Assembly (NCBI RefSeq): GCF_014842925.1
Contig: NZ_JACYXJ010000006.1
Location: 62,001-126,000 of the forward strand
From: Roseibium polysiphoniae
GTDB taxonomy: Bacteria > Pseudomonadota > Alphaproteobacteria > Rhizobiales > Stappiaceae
Reading direction: 5' to 3'
DNA: 64,000 bases
Position numbers and translations under genes: made by a program. Below the pieces are notes generated by a model. That model was not told the origin of the DNA. It saw only the letters and a list, made by a program, of their open reading frames with translations, and searched no databases. Shown here piece after piece: positions 33,531 to 41,836 of this stretch (positions are counted from its first letter, which is position 1; every line of letters begins with the position of its first letter).

Positions 33531-34631
33531 TCAGGTTGGCGTCTTGAAGTGCTTCGAAAGCTTCAACGCCTGGCCCTGGTAGTTGGAGCCTATGCCCTCG
33601 CCATAGAGCTGCGCCGGCCGCTCGGCCATCTTCTCATAGACCAGGCGGCCCACGGTCTGGCCGTGTTCCAGAATGAACGGGACGTCGTGAGAGCGAACTT
33701 CGAGCACGGCACGCGCGCCAACGCCCCCTACTCCCGCGTGACCAAAGCCAGGGTCAAAAAAGCCTGCGTAGTGGACACGGAATTCGCCGACCAACGCATC
33801 AAAGGGCACCATTTCCGCTGCAAAGTCAGGTGGAACATGCACAGCTTCCTGGCTCACGAGAATGTAGAATTCATTCGGATCGAGGATCAGTTCTGCCGAT
33901 CCACGCCGGTAGATCGGCTCCCAGAAATCGAGCGGCTCCTGCGCGCCGGGCTTGTCGACATCGATCAAACCAGAGTGATGCTTTGCGCGATAGCCGACAA
34001 GGCTCCCCTCGCCTTTGCCCTCCAGATCGATGGACAATTGAACGCCGCCGCCGATGCGCTCGTTCCCGCCGCTCATGAGAACGTTCGTCCGGTGCACTTC
34101 TTCCAGATCTGCATCACTGACCAGAGATGCGCCGACGCGAAAGCGGATCTGACTGAGGCGTGACCCGGCACGGACCAGGATCGGAAAGGTCAGAGGCGAA
34201 ATTTCCGCGTAAAGCGGACCGTTGTAGCCCGCAGGAACTGTGTCAAACGCAAGGCCCCGATCAGTGATCACCCGGGTGAAGACATCAAGGCGCCCAGTCG
34301 AGCTCTTGGGGTTCGCCGTGGCGGAGATCCCCTTGGGCAGCGCAAGGTTTTCCTGAAGGGGCACGATATAGACGCAACCGGTCTCGAGAACCGCACCATC
34401 GTTCAAATCGAAGCGATGCAGTTTCAGGTTTTCCAGCTTCTCCATGACAGTGCTTTCCGGCCCAGTCAGGAAACTTGCGCGAACACGATAGGCAGAGTGC
34501 CCAAGACGCAAATCAAGGCTGGCGGGTTGGATTTGTCCGTCGACCGGATCAGCCTCGGCGAAGATCGTTCCTTCCTGGAACATTTTCTCGATCGTATGCG
34601 CCGGCAAAATGCCTGTCGGTGTCTGCGTCAT
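33531..34631 (-). CDS. dcd: 2'-deoxycytidine 5'-triphosphate deaminase, long (two-domain) form
   Basis: Converts dCTP to dUTP for dTMP supply. At 366 residues it is twice the size of E. coli Dcd and has two dUTPase-like halves: the first with VDGQIQPASLDLRLG near 26-40 and KSSTGRLDVFTRVITDRG..DTVPAGYNGPLYAEISP near 130-165; the second, from about 250, with VPPDFAAEMVPFDALVGEF and DPGFGHAG. The long form is typical of alphaproteobacteria. The C-terminal half probably serves as structural partner. yigZ follows directly. Confidence 0.9.
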   Translation of the reverse strand: MTQTPTGILPAHTIEKMFQEGTIFAEADPVDGQIQPASLDLRLGHSAYRVRASFLTGPESTVMEKLENLKLHRFDLNDGAVLETGCVYIVPLQENLALPKGISATANPKSSTGRLDVFTRVITDRGLAFDTVPAGYNGPLYAEISPLTFPILVRAGSRLSQIRFRVGASLVSDADLEEVHRTNVLMSGGNERIGGGVQLSIDLEGKGEGSLVGYRAKHHSGLIDVDKPGAQEPLDFWEPIYRRGSAELILDPNEFYILVSQEAVHVPPDFAAEMVPFDALVGEFRVHYAGFFDPGFGHAGVGGVGARAVLEVRSHDVPFILEHGQTVGRLVYEKMAERPAQLYGEGIGSNYQGQALKLSKHFKTPT

Positions 34632-34798
34632 GTGTCGTCCCGCAAAAAAGCCGTCTGTCTCTTGCTAACGTGCTTAGCGGATTGAGCCTACAACGCCAAC
34701 AGCCCTCAGCCTTATTCTTTGCCTTGCCGGAGCGGTGAATGTCGCAGGGCCACAGAATGAACCGATCCGTGCGTCAAAGGTAGTTTGGTTCCCGGCAA

Positions 34799-34827
34799 TT
34801 GACGAAACTGGGCTTTTGACGTATCCA
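34799..34827 (+). promoter_or_regulatory. Sigma70-like promoter of the SAM-II/metZ transcript
   Basis: TTGACG (34799-34804), a 17-base spacer, TATCCA (34822-34827). Transcription would begin near 34834, only a few bases before the aptamer. Confidence 0.65.
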
Positions 34828-34837
34828 CGATGTGGAT

Positions 34838-34891
34838 CTGTGGTGATTTGGGCCGGCCGGCTTGCAGCCACATTAAACAAGTAGCTAAAAC
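34838..34891 (+). ncRNA. SAM-II riboswitch aptamer
   Basis: Matches the SAM-II consensus over its full length: TGTGGTGATTTG, a GGCC-GGCC segment, GCTTGCAGCCACA, TTAAACAA and GCTAAAA. The P1 stem is TGTGG (34839-34843) with CCACA (34868-34872), and the 3' part supplies the pseudoknot. It binds S-adenosylmethionine and lowers expression of methionine genes when SAM is plentiful. It is followed by a terminator and then metZ. Confidence 0.95.
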
Positions 34892-34906
34892 GGTCGGGTT
34901 GCAGAA

Positions 34907-34931
34907 CCCCGGCCCGAGGCCGGGTTTTTTG
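34907..34931 (+). terminator. Riboswitch-linked intrinsic terminator before metZ
   Basis: CCCGGCC (34908-34914), loop CGA, GGCCGGG (34918-34924), then six T and a further T-rich stretch. It lies 16 bases after the SAM-II core and 20 before metZ, so control by premature termination is likely. Confidence 0.88.
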
Positions 34932-34950
34932 CTTTTTGGAGTAACTTTCG

Positions 34951-36153
34951 ATGACAGACCACGAAACCAAAACCAGCCGCTCCTTGCGGCCCGCGACGCA
35001 GCTCGTTCACGGCGGCACAACGCGCTCACAACACGGCGAGACGTCAGAAGCCCTGTTCCTGACGCAGGGCTTTGTCTATGGCTCAGCAGAAGCAGCTGAA
35101 GCGCGTTTCAATGGTGAAGACCCCGGTTTCGTTTACTCCCGCTACGCTAATCCAACTGTCGCGATGTTCGAAGACCGCATGAAGATGCTGGAAGGGGCAG
35201 AGGCCGCACGCGCCACGGCCTCCGGCATGGCGGCTGTGAACCTGGCCTTGATGGCTTCCGTGAAGGCCGGCGATCATGTTGTCGCCGCCAAGGCGCTATT
35301 TGGCTCCTGCCGTTACATCGTCGAAACCCTGCTGCCGCGTTTCGGCGTTGAATCGACCTTGGTCGATGGTACGGATCTGGACCAGTGGAAGGCGGCCGTA
35401 AAGCCGAATACAGCGGCTCTCTTTCTGGAGAGCCCGACCAACCCGACGCTTGAAGTCATTGATATAGCCGCCGTTGCCGAGATCGCGCATTCGGTTGATG
35501 CACGGCTTATCGTCGACAATGTCTTCGCAACTCCGATGTTCCAGTCGCCTCTGAAACTTGGCGCGGATGTCGTGGTCTATTCGGCAACCAAGCACATAGA
35601 CGGCCAAGGCCGCTGTCTTGGCGGTGTGGTTCTGTCCGATGAAGAATGGATCGTTGACGAGGTGATGCCTTTCGTCAAACACACCGGTCCGCATATGAGC
35701 CCCTTCAACGCGTGGGTGCTTTTGAAGGGACTTGAAACCCTGCCACTGCGCGTCGGACGCCAAACATCAAGCGCCAGCAAGATTGCGGATTTTCTGGCGC
35801 AGCAATCCTCCGTGAGTCGGCTGATTTATCCGGGGCGCGATGACCATCCTCAGGCGGACGTCGTCAAGAAACAAATGACAGGTGGCTCCACGATGCTTGC
35901 CTTCGAGATCGAAGGCGGCAAGGACGCGGCCTTCCGCTTCACCAATGCATTGGAAGTCATCAAGCTTTCCAACAATCTGGGTGATGCGAAAAGTCTGATC
36001 ACTCACCCGGCGACGACAACACACCAGTCACTCGGCGAGGAAGCCAGGGCAGAGCTCGACATCTCGGACGGGCTGCTGCGGTTGTCCATCGGCCTCGAAG
36101 ACCCTCTGGACCTCATCGAAGACATTGAGGCAGCGCTTCAGGCCATTTCCTGA
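34951..36153 (+). CDS. metZ: O-succinylhomoserine sulfhydrylase
   Basis: PLP enzyme making homocysteine from O-succinylhomoserine and sulfide in methionine synthesis; 400 residues. It belongs to the Cys/Met-metabolism family: YSRYANPTVAMFEDRMKMLEGAEAARATASGMAAV, DNVFATPMFQSPL, and the PLP-binding lysine in YSATKHIDGQGR (about 213). Late marks are SLGDAKSLITHPATTTHQ-like residues (NNLGDAKSLITHPATTTH). GGAG precedes the ATG by nine bases. The SAM-II riboswitch upstream supports the methionine role over other family members. Confidence 0.93.
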   Translation: MTDHETKTSRSLRPATQLVHGGTTRSQHGETSEALFLTQGFVYGSAEAAEARFNGEDPGFVYSRYANPTVAMFEDRMKMLEGAEAARATASGMAAVNLALMASVKAGDHVVAAKALFGSCRYIVETLLPRFGVESTLVDGTDLDQWKAAVKPNTAALFLESPTNPTLEVIDIAAVAEIAHSVDARLIVDNVFATPMFQSPLKLGADVVVYSATKHIDGQGRCLGGVVLSDEEWIVDEVMPFVKHTGPHMSPFNAWVLLKGLETLPLRVGRQTSSASKIADFLAQQSSVSRLIYPGRDDHPQADVVKKQMTGGSTMLAFEIEGGKDAAFRFTNALEVIKLSNNLGDAKSLITHPATTTHQSLGEEARAELDISDGLLRLSIGLEDPLDLIEDIEAALQAIS

Positions 36154-36762
36154 TCAAGAAAGTGACAGATACCCGGCGGCTCCAAGCAAGGCAGAGCCGC
36201 CGGTCCGGTTCAGGGCTGTGGGGTGCTGGCCCAGAAACTGCAGAAATTTACGGGCTGTCAGCGCGTAGAGCATCACCCAGCTGAAATCGAGAACAGCCAT
36301 GGTTGGGCACATGGCAACAAGTTGCGGCCATACGGGTAACGTCGGATCCAGAAACTGCGGAAAAAACGCGCTGAAAAACACAAGCGCCTTTGGATTTCCC
36401 AGCGCGACAACAAATCCACTCGAAAACAGGCGCAAGCGGCTGCCCTCTTCCACGATATCTATCGACACAGCGGCTGCCGGGCGGGCGCGCAGCATTTTCA
36501 CACTCATGTAGACAAGCGCCGCAACTCCAAACCACTTGATCACCTGAAAAGCCACCGGTGAAGTTGCGATTACGACACCAAGGCCAAGTGCAACAATCGT
36601 CATTTGCAGCATGTTCGCTGAGATGTCGCCAAGGGCGGTGAAGATGGTCCTGCAGGCCCCATATTTGAGCGCATGAACCACACCGAGCAAAATGCTTGGC
36701 CCGGGTGTCATCGTCAGGATCAAGGAAGCCGCGACAAAGGCCAGCCAGATTTCGAAACTCAT
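36154..36762 (-). CDS. LysE/RhtB-family amino-acid exporter
   Basis: Inner-membrane exporter of 202 residues with about six helices. The family N-terminal segment TMTPGPSILLGVVHALKYG is at about 18-36, and GFVVALGNPKALVFFSAFFPQF near 113-134 is the second conserved block. It is divergent from a LysR regulator 77 bases away, the usual layout for such exporters. The stop codon abuts that of metZ. A GC-rich 10-bp inverted repeat (36173-36182 with 36194-36203) lies in its last codons. The substrate is unknown. Confidence 0.9.
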   Translation of the reverse strand: MSFEIWLAFVAASLILTMTPGPSILLGVVHALKYGACRTIFTALGDISANMLQMTIVALGLGVVIATSPVAFQVIKWFGVAALVYMSVKMLRARPAAAVSIDIVEEGSRLRLFSSGFVVALGNPKALVFFSAFFPQFLDPTLPVWPQLVAMCPTMAVLDFSWVMLYALTARKFLQFLGQHPTALNRTGGSALLGAAGYLSLS

Positions 36763-36826
36763 TTTATTTATCCGGAAACATCGTTTGAGAGGCCTCCGGT
36801 CTAGGATTTTCGGCAGCCATAGACTA

Positions 36827-36841
36827 ATAACTCTAGGTTAT
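36827..36841. promoter_or_regulatory. T-N11-A LysR-type operator
   Basis: ATAAC-TCTAG-GTTAT, a perfect 5-bp inverted repeat with T-N11-A spacing, in the gap between the LysE exporter and LysR gene. It overlaps the first possible LysR ATG, which would allow autorepression or means the real start is further in. Confidence 0.55.
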
Positions 36842-37772
36842 GGAAAATAAGGATCTCATTCTCGAATCTCCAGAGCGTGAAATACCCATGTCGGTTGCGC
36901 GCGGACTTGTCCTGATACAGGAACGTGGCAGCGTATCTGCAGCCGCACGCGAGTTGGCAATTAGCCAGCCCGCCTTGAGCAAGGGCATTGCCCAGCTTGA
37001 GAAACGCCTTAATTTGACGTTGCTTCGCCGCGGCACACGCCCGCTGGAACTCACCGAGGAAGGCTCGGCGATCGCACTTTACGCCTTGAAGGTAGATCAG
37101 CTTCTAGGTTCCACTCTGCACAGCCTGGAGGAACGCCGCCGCAACAGGGTCGGCGTCGTACGCGTCGGCTCCTCGGGCGCGTCTGCAACGACCCATATCC
37201 TGCCAAAGGCTCTGCGGCGATTTCGGCAGGCTTATCCGGACATCGGTGTCGAGATCCTGGAATACACAGATCAGGCGCTGCTTTCGGCCTTGAGGGACGG
37301 GCTCGTTGACTGTGGTGTGATGTCGAACCCGCGCGAGCGTGATCTTGAGGTTCTTTCGATCGCCTCAGACGAACTGGTCGCGCTTTTGCCAGAACACTCG
37401 GATCTCGCAGAGGCAGGATCGGTCACCGCAAAGGCACTTGGCAAGGAGCCGTTTATTTTCACCAAAGGCGGCAGTGGTCCCTTGGTGGACAAATGGTTCG
37501 CAGACGCCGGGATCCGCCCCAACATCGTCCATTCGATCCTTCAGGTGACGTCGATAGCGTCTTGCGTTCGGGCCGGTCTTGGCAATTCGATCATCGCTCA
37601 GCTCGCCGTGCCGGAGAACTTTGGCGGTCTCAAGGTCGTCCCTCTTTCACCAACCGTTCGGCGCGATATCGTCTACGCGCGCGAGCCGAACGGGTTCCGC
37701 TCGCGCGCCTCAGAGATATTCTGGCGCTTCTGTGAGTTGTCGGCTGAAAGCGCTAATCCGCCAGGGGACTAG
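36840..37772 (+). CDS. LysR-family transcriptional regulator
   Basis: Regulator of 310 residues. The winged HTH spans about 20-80 (RGSVSAAARELAISQPALSKGIAQLEKRLNLTLLRR), followed by the periplasmic-binding-like effector domain from about 105 (VGVVRVGSSGASATTHILPKALRRF). It probably controls the divergent LysE exporter. An ATG at 36888 would remove 16 residues and give the normal distance to the HTH; neither start has a good Shine-Dalgarno, so the start is open. Its 3' end overlaps the next gene by four bases, convergent. Confidence 0.88.
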   Translation: MENKDLILESPEREIPMSVARGLVLIQERGSVSAAARELAISQPALSKGIAQLEKRLNLTLLRRGTRPLELTEEGSAIALYALKVDQLLGSTLHSLEERRRNRVGVVRVGSSGASATTHILPKALRRFRQAYPDIGVEILEYTDQALLSALRDGLVDCGVMSNPRERDLEVLSIASDELVALLPEHSDLAEAGSVTAKALGKEPFIFTKGGSGPLVDKWFADAGIRPNIVHSILQVTSIASCVRAGLGNSIIAQLAVPENFGGLKVVPLSPTVRRDIVYAREPNGFRSRASEIFWRFCELSAESANPPGD

Positions 37773-38386
37773 CCGGGGGTCTCGCGCAGGGTGCGCACGG
37801 CGATGATTACGCGAGCACCGGCCGAGAGCACACAGACCGCGGCAAAGCTGTAGGCCAGCACCGGAAAGCCCGCTGGCCATAGGCACATCAAACAGAAAAG
37901 AGCGATCGTCTCTCCGCCTTCCGCAAGTCCACCGAGATAATAGAGCGATTTGGATCCCTGCTTGTCCGTTTCAAGACCCCGCTTTTCTGCCATGATTGCA
38001 TAAGCAAGAAAGGCCGATCCATTGGCATAGAAGCTGAACAGAAGGGCTGCCGCCGGCAAGGCATTTCGGCCCGGGTCAGCAAATGCAAAGGCGATTGGAA
38101 CGCTACCGTAGAAGAAGAAGTCAAAGACGATATCCAGATAGCCACCAAGATCTGTCTTGCCGTTGACCCGAGCAACCGCGCCATCCAGTCCGTCACACAA
38201 TCTGTTTAACAGCACGAAGAGCAAGCCAAACAGGGGGCCGACCCATGCGATCGCACCTGCTGCGGCTATCGCAAACCCGAAGCCAACCATGGTGATCTGG
38301 TTCGCAGTCGCGCCAGAGCGCGCAAGACGCGACCCCAGCATTTCCAAGGGCGGATCAATCAGAGTGCGAAGTCGAGCGTCGAACAT
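37769..38386 (-). CDS. CDP-alcohol phosphatidyltransferase-family protein
   Basis: Integral membrane enzyme of 205 residues that would transfer a phosphatidyl or related group from a CDP-linked donor. The active-site motif is present: DGLDGAVAR near residues 67-75 and GGYLDIVFD near 83-91, with the four aspartates in order. About five or six hydrophobic segments follow. The donor and acceptor are not identifiable; the size is near that of small phospholipid or inositol-phosphate synthases. It is a single gene, convergent with LysR. Confidence 0.87.
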   Translation of the reverse strand: MFDARLRTLIDPPLEMLGSRLARSGATANQITMVGFGFAIAAAGAIAWVGPLFGLLFVLLNRLCDGLDGAVARVNGKTDLGGYLDIVFDFFFYGSVPIAFAFADPGRNALPAAALLFSFYANGSAFLAYAIMAEKRGLETDKQGSKSLYYLGGLAEGGETIALFCLMCLWPAGFPVLAYSFAAVCVLSAGARVIIAVRTLRETPG

Positions 38387-38542
38387 TACGTTGTTGATCC
38401 TGCTGAAACAGATTGTGCTTCACCCCTAAATGCTGAATCCGAGACGCCGCTGCAAGCTGATCCCTTTCACGGATGCGTCAACCACTCTATAACCTGCAAA
38501 AATTATGCGCCGGCGAGTCCGGCACAAAACAGGTGATCAGAG

Positions 38543-38944
38543 TTGTCAGACATGTATAGAGCCACCACCAACGGTATCGAGGTTGCGGTAGAGCCGTTTT
38601 ATCTGGACGATGAGTCTGACCCGGAAAAAAGCCACTTCGTCTGGGCTTATATGGTCGAGATCCGCAACGACACAAATGCGCCAGTCCAATTGCGCACACG
38701 CTACTGGAAAATCATGGACGCGATTGGCCGTGTCGAGGAGGTGCGAGGCGCTGGGGTCATCGGCGAAGAACCCTGGATCGAACCAGGCGAAACCTTCGAA
38801 TATTCCTCAGGTTGCCCGCTGAAGACCAAGTCCGGCATCATGCAGGGAAGCTACGGCATGGTGCGCGAGGACGGCAGCATGTTCGATGCCGCGATCCCCG
38901 CCTTTTCCCTGGACCTGCCTGATGAGATCAGAAGCTTGAACTAG
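38543..38944 (+). CDS. apaG: ApaG domain protein
   Basis: Protein of 133 residues with the ApaG immunoglobulin-like fold: RATTNGIEVAVEPFYLDDESDPEKSHFVWAY, RYWKIMDAIGRVEEVRGAGVIGEEPWIEPGETFEYSSGCPL, and GSYGMVREDGSMFDAAIPAFSLD. It is linked to cobalt resistance and Mg2+ efflux in enterobacteria and may bind pyrophosphate. The frame starts at TTG 38543, six bases after AGGTGA; the ATG at 38552 (usual family start) is 15 bases from that site, so TTG use is likely. The 3' end overlaps the next gene by four bases. Confidence 0.92.
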   Translation: MSDMYRATTNGIEVAVEPFYLDDESDPEKSHFVWAYMVEIRNDTNAPVQLRTRYWKIMDAIGRVEEVRGAGVIGEEPWIEPGETFEYSSGCPLKTKSGIMQGSYGMVREDGSMFDAAIPAFSLDLPDEIRSLN

Positions 38945-39345
38945 GCGAAAACCGCGACCGGCGTCGCAAAACCCATAATCACGCCGCCCAGATACCACCT
39001 GGTTTTTCGCGCTTGTCTGAAATTAAACAGCACATAAACGACCATTGCGGCGAAAACCAAATAGGCGAACAGGCCGACCAACCCGGCGCCCAGGACGGTG
39101 GAGTACATTTCTATGCCGTCCAATTTCGAACGGGCATAGTTTGCACCTGAAAATGCGACGAGAAGTTTCGCGACAACGCTCGAAAGCCAGCCCAAGGCCG
39201 CGAAGCCAATTCCCGAGAGCTGACTGTTGTTAGCCAGACCGTCGTGAACCGCTGCGTCTCCAGCACTGTTTGGGGTACTAGAATGATTGTTCTGCCCAGC
39301 ATTTTGCTGAGCTTGCCCACGCCGTCCAAATTGCTTTTTTGCCAT
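38941..39345 (-). CDS. Hypothetical membrane protein, three TM segments
   Basis: Unrecognised protein of 134 residues. The first 45 are polar, rich in Asn, Gln and Ser. Three hydrophobic segments follow at about 46-68, 82-106 and 116-134; the last ends at the C-terminus. ATG at 39345 is preferred over one seven codons upstream because GGTGG lies just before it. It overlaps apaG by four bases, convergent. No family could be named. Confidence 0.6.
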   Translation of the reverse strand: MAKKQFGRRGQAQQNAGQNNHSSTPNSAGDAAVHDGLANNSQLSGIGFAALGWLSSVVAKLLVAFSGANYARSKLDGIEMYSTVLGAGLVGLFAYLVFAAMVVYVLFNFRQARKTRWYLGGVIMGFATPVAVFA

Positions 39346-39474
39346 CACCACCACCCAAAAATGCATTTATCAACTACACATCTTTAGGCTGCGACGCCTA
39401 ATCGACGGTAAAAATACGCATCTTGGGTAGCGGTTTTACGAAAAACCCGGCGCGTGCCGGAATGAACCCGCGTA

Positions 39475-39888
39475 TCAGGCCTTCTTGAAGCGGGCAATTG
39501 CGCCGCGCTCAATGGCGGCCGTCGTCAGCTTGTCGAGATTGAAGCGATCGCGCAGCAGCTGCAGAATGCGCAATTCTTCTTTGGAAACGCCAAGGTCGGC
39601 AGCTGCCACTTCAACCGCAAGCGCATAGCCCGTGTCAAAGAGATGAACCGGAAGCGTGTCCGCGATCAGATCGAGAACTTCGGCGAGGCCATTTTCAGCC
39701 TGCAAACGCTCACCGCAGCGCTGAGCTGCCGGCAGAACATTCGCCGGATCATAGTCGGCAAATACAGGAAGCGTCTTTGCGACTTCCCCCATCGTTGAGA
39801 GTTCGCTGTCGGTCATGGAACTGTCGGCCGCGGACATGATTACCATGACGTAGACGAGGGCTTCCTGAATGCTGATCGTATCGTTCAT
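39475..39888 (-). CDS. TerB-family (tellurite resistance-like) protein
   Basis: All-helical cytoplasmic protein of 137 residues with the TerB pattern: EALVYVMVIMSAADSSMTDSELSTM near residues 9-33 (acidic metal-binding region), and a second half with EVAAADLGVSKEELRILQLLRDRFNLD. TerB domains are found in stress and metal-resistance systems. No other ter genes are nearby, so tellurite resistance is not implied. It is divergent from lysK. Confidence 0.85.
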   Translation of the reverse strand: MNDTISIQEALVYVMVIMSAADSSMTDSELSTMGEVAKTLPVFADYDPANVLPAAQRCGERLQAENGLAEVLDLIADTLPVHLFDTGYALAVEVAAADLGVSKEELRILQLLRDRFNLDKLTTAAIERGAIARFKKA

Positions 39889-39951
39889 CGTGTGAATTCG
39901 CCTTTCCTGCGGCTATTTTCCGGGTAATTTCTACCACGCAGCGAGAGGTAG

Positions 39952-39984
39952 CCCTTTGTGCCTTTACCTTCAAGGCGCAAAGGG
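39952..39984. promoter_or_regulatory. 13-bp hairpin between terB and lysK
   Basis: CCCTTTGTGCCTT (39952-39964) pairs with AAGGCGCAAAGGG (39972-39984) with one G-T wobble and a seven-base loop. There is no T-run on either side, so it is unlikely to be a terminator. It could be an operator or part of a 5' leader. Confidence 0.5.
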
Positions 39985-40106
39985 AGATATCGACATTGAC
40001 GGAAGCCCGCGGCTTTTCTAGTGTCGCGGCGCTTCCTGCAGGTCAGAAATGACCTTGCGCGTCAGAAGCTTTCGAATTTCCAAACAAGCAGAACGAACCC
40101 CAAATC

Positions 40107-41765
40107 ATGACCGACCGATCCCTGCCACCGCTTGACCTATCGCCAGAACTCGTCGCAGCGGCCCACACTTCTAAAGCCTGGCCGTTCGAAGAGGCGCGAA
40201 AACTGGTCAAACGGATCGAGAAACGGGATCCATCGCGTCCGGTTCTGTTCGAGACCGGCTATGGCCCCTCGGGCCTGCCCCATATCGGGACCTTCGGCGA
40301 AGTCGCCCGCACCACCATGGTGCGCACGGCGTTCCGTCTTCTGACCGAAGACAAGATCCCGACGCGCCTCCTGTGCTTCTCCGATGACATGGACGGCATG
40401 CGCAAGGTGCCGGACAATGTGCCGGACAAGTCCGCCCTGGAGCCGTACCTGCAGATGCCGCTCAGTGTCGTGCCGAACCCCTTCGGCAGCGAACACAAGA
40501 GCTTTGGCGATCACAACAACGCCATGCTGCGCCGGTTCCTTGACACTTTCGGCTTCGACTATGAATTCGCAAGCGCGACCGAATACTACAAGTCCGGCAA
40601 GTTCGACGAGATCCTGCTGACGGCCGTTGCCCGCTACCGTAAGCTGATGGACGTCATGCTGCCGACGCTTGGCGAAGAACGTCAGGCGACCTACAGCCCG
40701 TTCCTGCCGATTTCACCGACCTCCGGCCGCGTGCTCTACGTGCCGATGAAGGATGTCAACGGCAAGGACGGCACGATCACCTTTGAGGATGAGGACGGCA
40801 CGGATGTAACCGTTTCCGTCACCGGCGGGAATGTGAAACTGCAGTGGAAGCCCGACTTCGGCGCCCGCTGGGCCGCCCTTGGCGTCGATTTTGAAATGTT
40901 CGGCAAGGACCACGGTCCGAATATGGCTCTCTACGACAAGATCTGTGAGGTTCTTGGCGGCGATGCTCCGGATCATTTCGTCTATGAGCTGTTCCTGGCC
41001 GATGATGGCGCGAAGATCTCCAAGTCCAAGGGCAACGGCCTGACCATCGACGAGTGGCTGACCTACGCCCCGACCGAGAGCCTGTCGCTCTACATGTTCC
41101 AGAAGCCTAAGACCGCCAAGAAGCTCTATTTCGACGTGATCCCGAAGGCCGTGGACGAGTACTTCACCTTTGCGCAGAAATATGACGCGATGCCGGTGGA
41201 GCAGAAGCTGCAGAACCCGACCTGGCACATTCATTCCGGCAAGGTACCGGAGATCGATCTGCCGGTTCCCTTCGCGATGCTCTTGAACCTCGTGTCAGCC
41301 TCCAATGCGGAAAACAAGGATGTGCTTTGGGCCTTCATCACCCGTTACGCTCCGGGTGTGACGGCTGAGACCCATCCGCATCTGGACGAGCTGGTCGGCT
41401 ATGCGATCCGCTACTTCGACGACTTCGTGAAACCGAACAAGTCGTTCAAGACACCCGATGATGTGGAGCGCGAGGCTTTGGAGAAGGTCGACGCATCTCT
41501 TGCTGCCCTGCCCGCGGATGCGGACGGCGCGGTCATTCAGGATGCAATCCTCGATGTTGCCCGCAAGATCGAACGCTATCAGGATCCGAAAAAGAAGAGC
41601 CCGGATGGTGGCCCCGGCGTGTCCGTGGTCTGGTTCCAGGCACTCTATCAGGTGCTGCTTGGTCAGGAACGCGGCCCACGCTTCGGCTCCTTCGTCGCTC
41701 TTTACGGCATCGACGAAACCCGTGCTCTGATCGCCAAAGCCCTTGCCGGCGAACTCAGCGTCTGA
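40107..41765 (+). CDS. lysK: Lysyl-tRNA synthetase, class I
   Basis: Charges tRNA-Lys; cytoplasmic, 552 residues. It is a class I Rossmann-fold enzyme, unlike the class II LysS/LysU of most bacteria, and the class I form is standard in alphaproteobacteria. The HIGH motif is HIGTFGE near 56-62 and the KMSKS motif is KISKSKGN near 307-314. The C-terminal anticodon-binding region includes the LysRS class I specific part. No class II copy is in the window. It ends at a strong terminator. No Shine-Dalgarno is obvious before the ATG. Confidence 0.95.
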   Translation: MTDRSLPPLDLSPELVAAAHTSKAWPFEEARKLVKRIEKRDPSRPVLFETGYGPSGLPHIGTFGEVARTTMVRTAFRLLTEDKIPTRLLCFSDDMDGMRKVPDNVPDKSALEPYLQMPLSVVPNPFGSEHKSFGDHNNAMLRRFLDTFGFDYEFASATEYYKSGKFDEILLTAVARYRKLMDVMLPTLGEERQATYSPFLPISPTSGRVLYVPMKDVNGKDGTITFEDEDGTDVTVSVTGGNVKLQWKPDFGARWAALGVDFEMFGKDHGPNMALYDKICEVLGGDAPDHFVYELFLADDGAKISKSKGNGLTIDEWLTYAPTESLSLYMFQKPKTAKKLYFDVIPKAVDEYFTFAQKYDAMPVEQKLQNPTWHIHSGKVPEIDLPVPFAMLLNLVSASNAENKDVLWAFITRYAPGVTAETHPHLDELVGYAIRYFDDFVKPNKSFKTPDDVEREALEKVDASLAALPADADGAVIQDAILDVARKIERYQDPKKKSPDGGPGVSVVWFQALYQVLLGQERGPRFGSFVALYGIDETRALIAKALAGELSV

Positions 41766-41790
41766 TCTGACTTTTCATCTGGGACAATCG

Positions 41791-41819
41791 AAAGAGCGGT
41801 GCCCGGCGCCGCTCTTTTT
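41791..41819 (+). terminator. Rho-independent terminator of lysK
   Basis: AAAGAGCGG (41791-41799) pairs with CCGCTCTTT (41809-41817), followed by TT. The A-rich 5' arm also makes it usable for the convergent gene that ends at 41837. Confidence 0.88.
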
Positions 41820-41836
41820 CATTTTCAGGCGTGAGG

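Larger units (their letters stand above)
34632..34950. other. Intergenic region between dcd and metZ with riboswitch control
   Basis: This 319-base gap holds the dcd promoter (-, not resolved) and, toward metZ, a sigma70-like promoter, a SAM-II riboswitch and an intrinsic terminator, listed separately. Nothing recognisable is seen in the first 160 bases. Confidence 0.7.
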
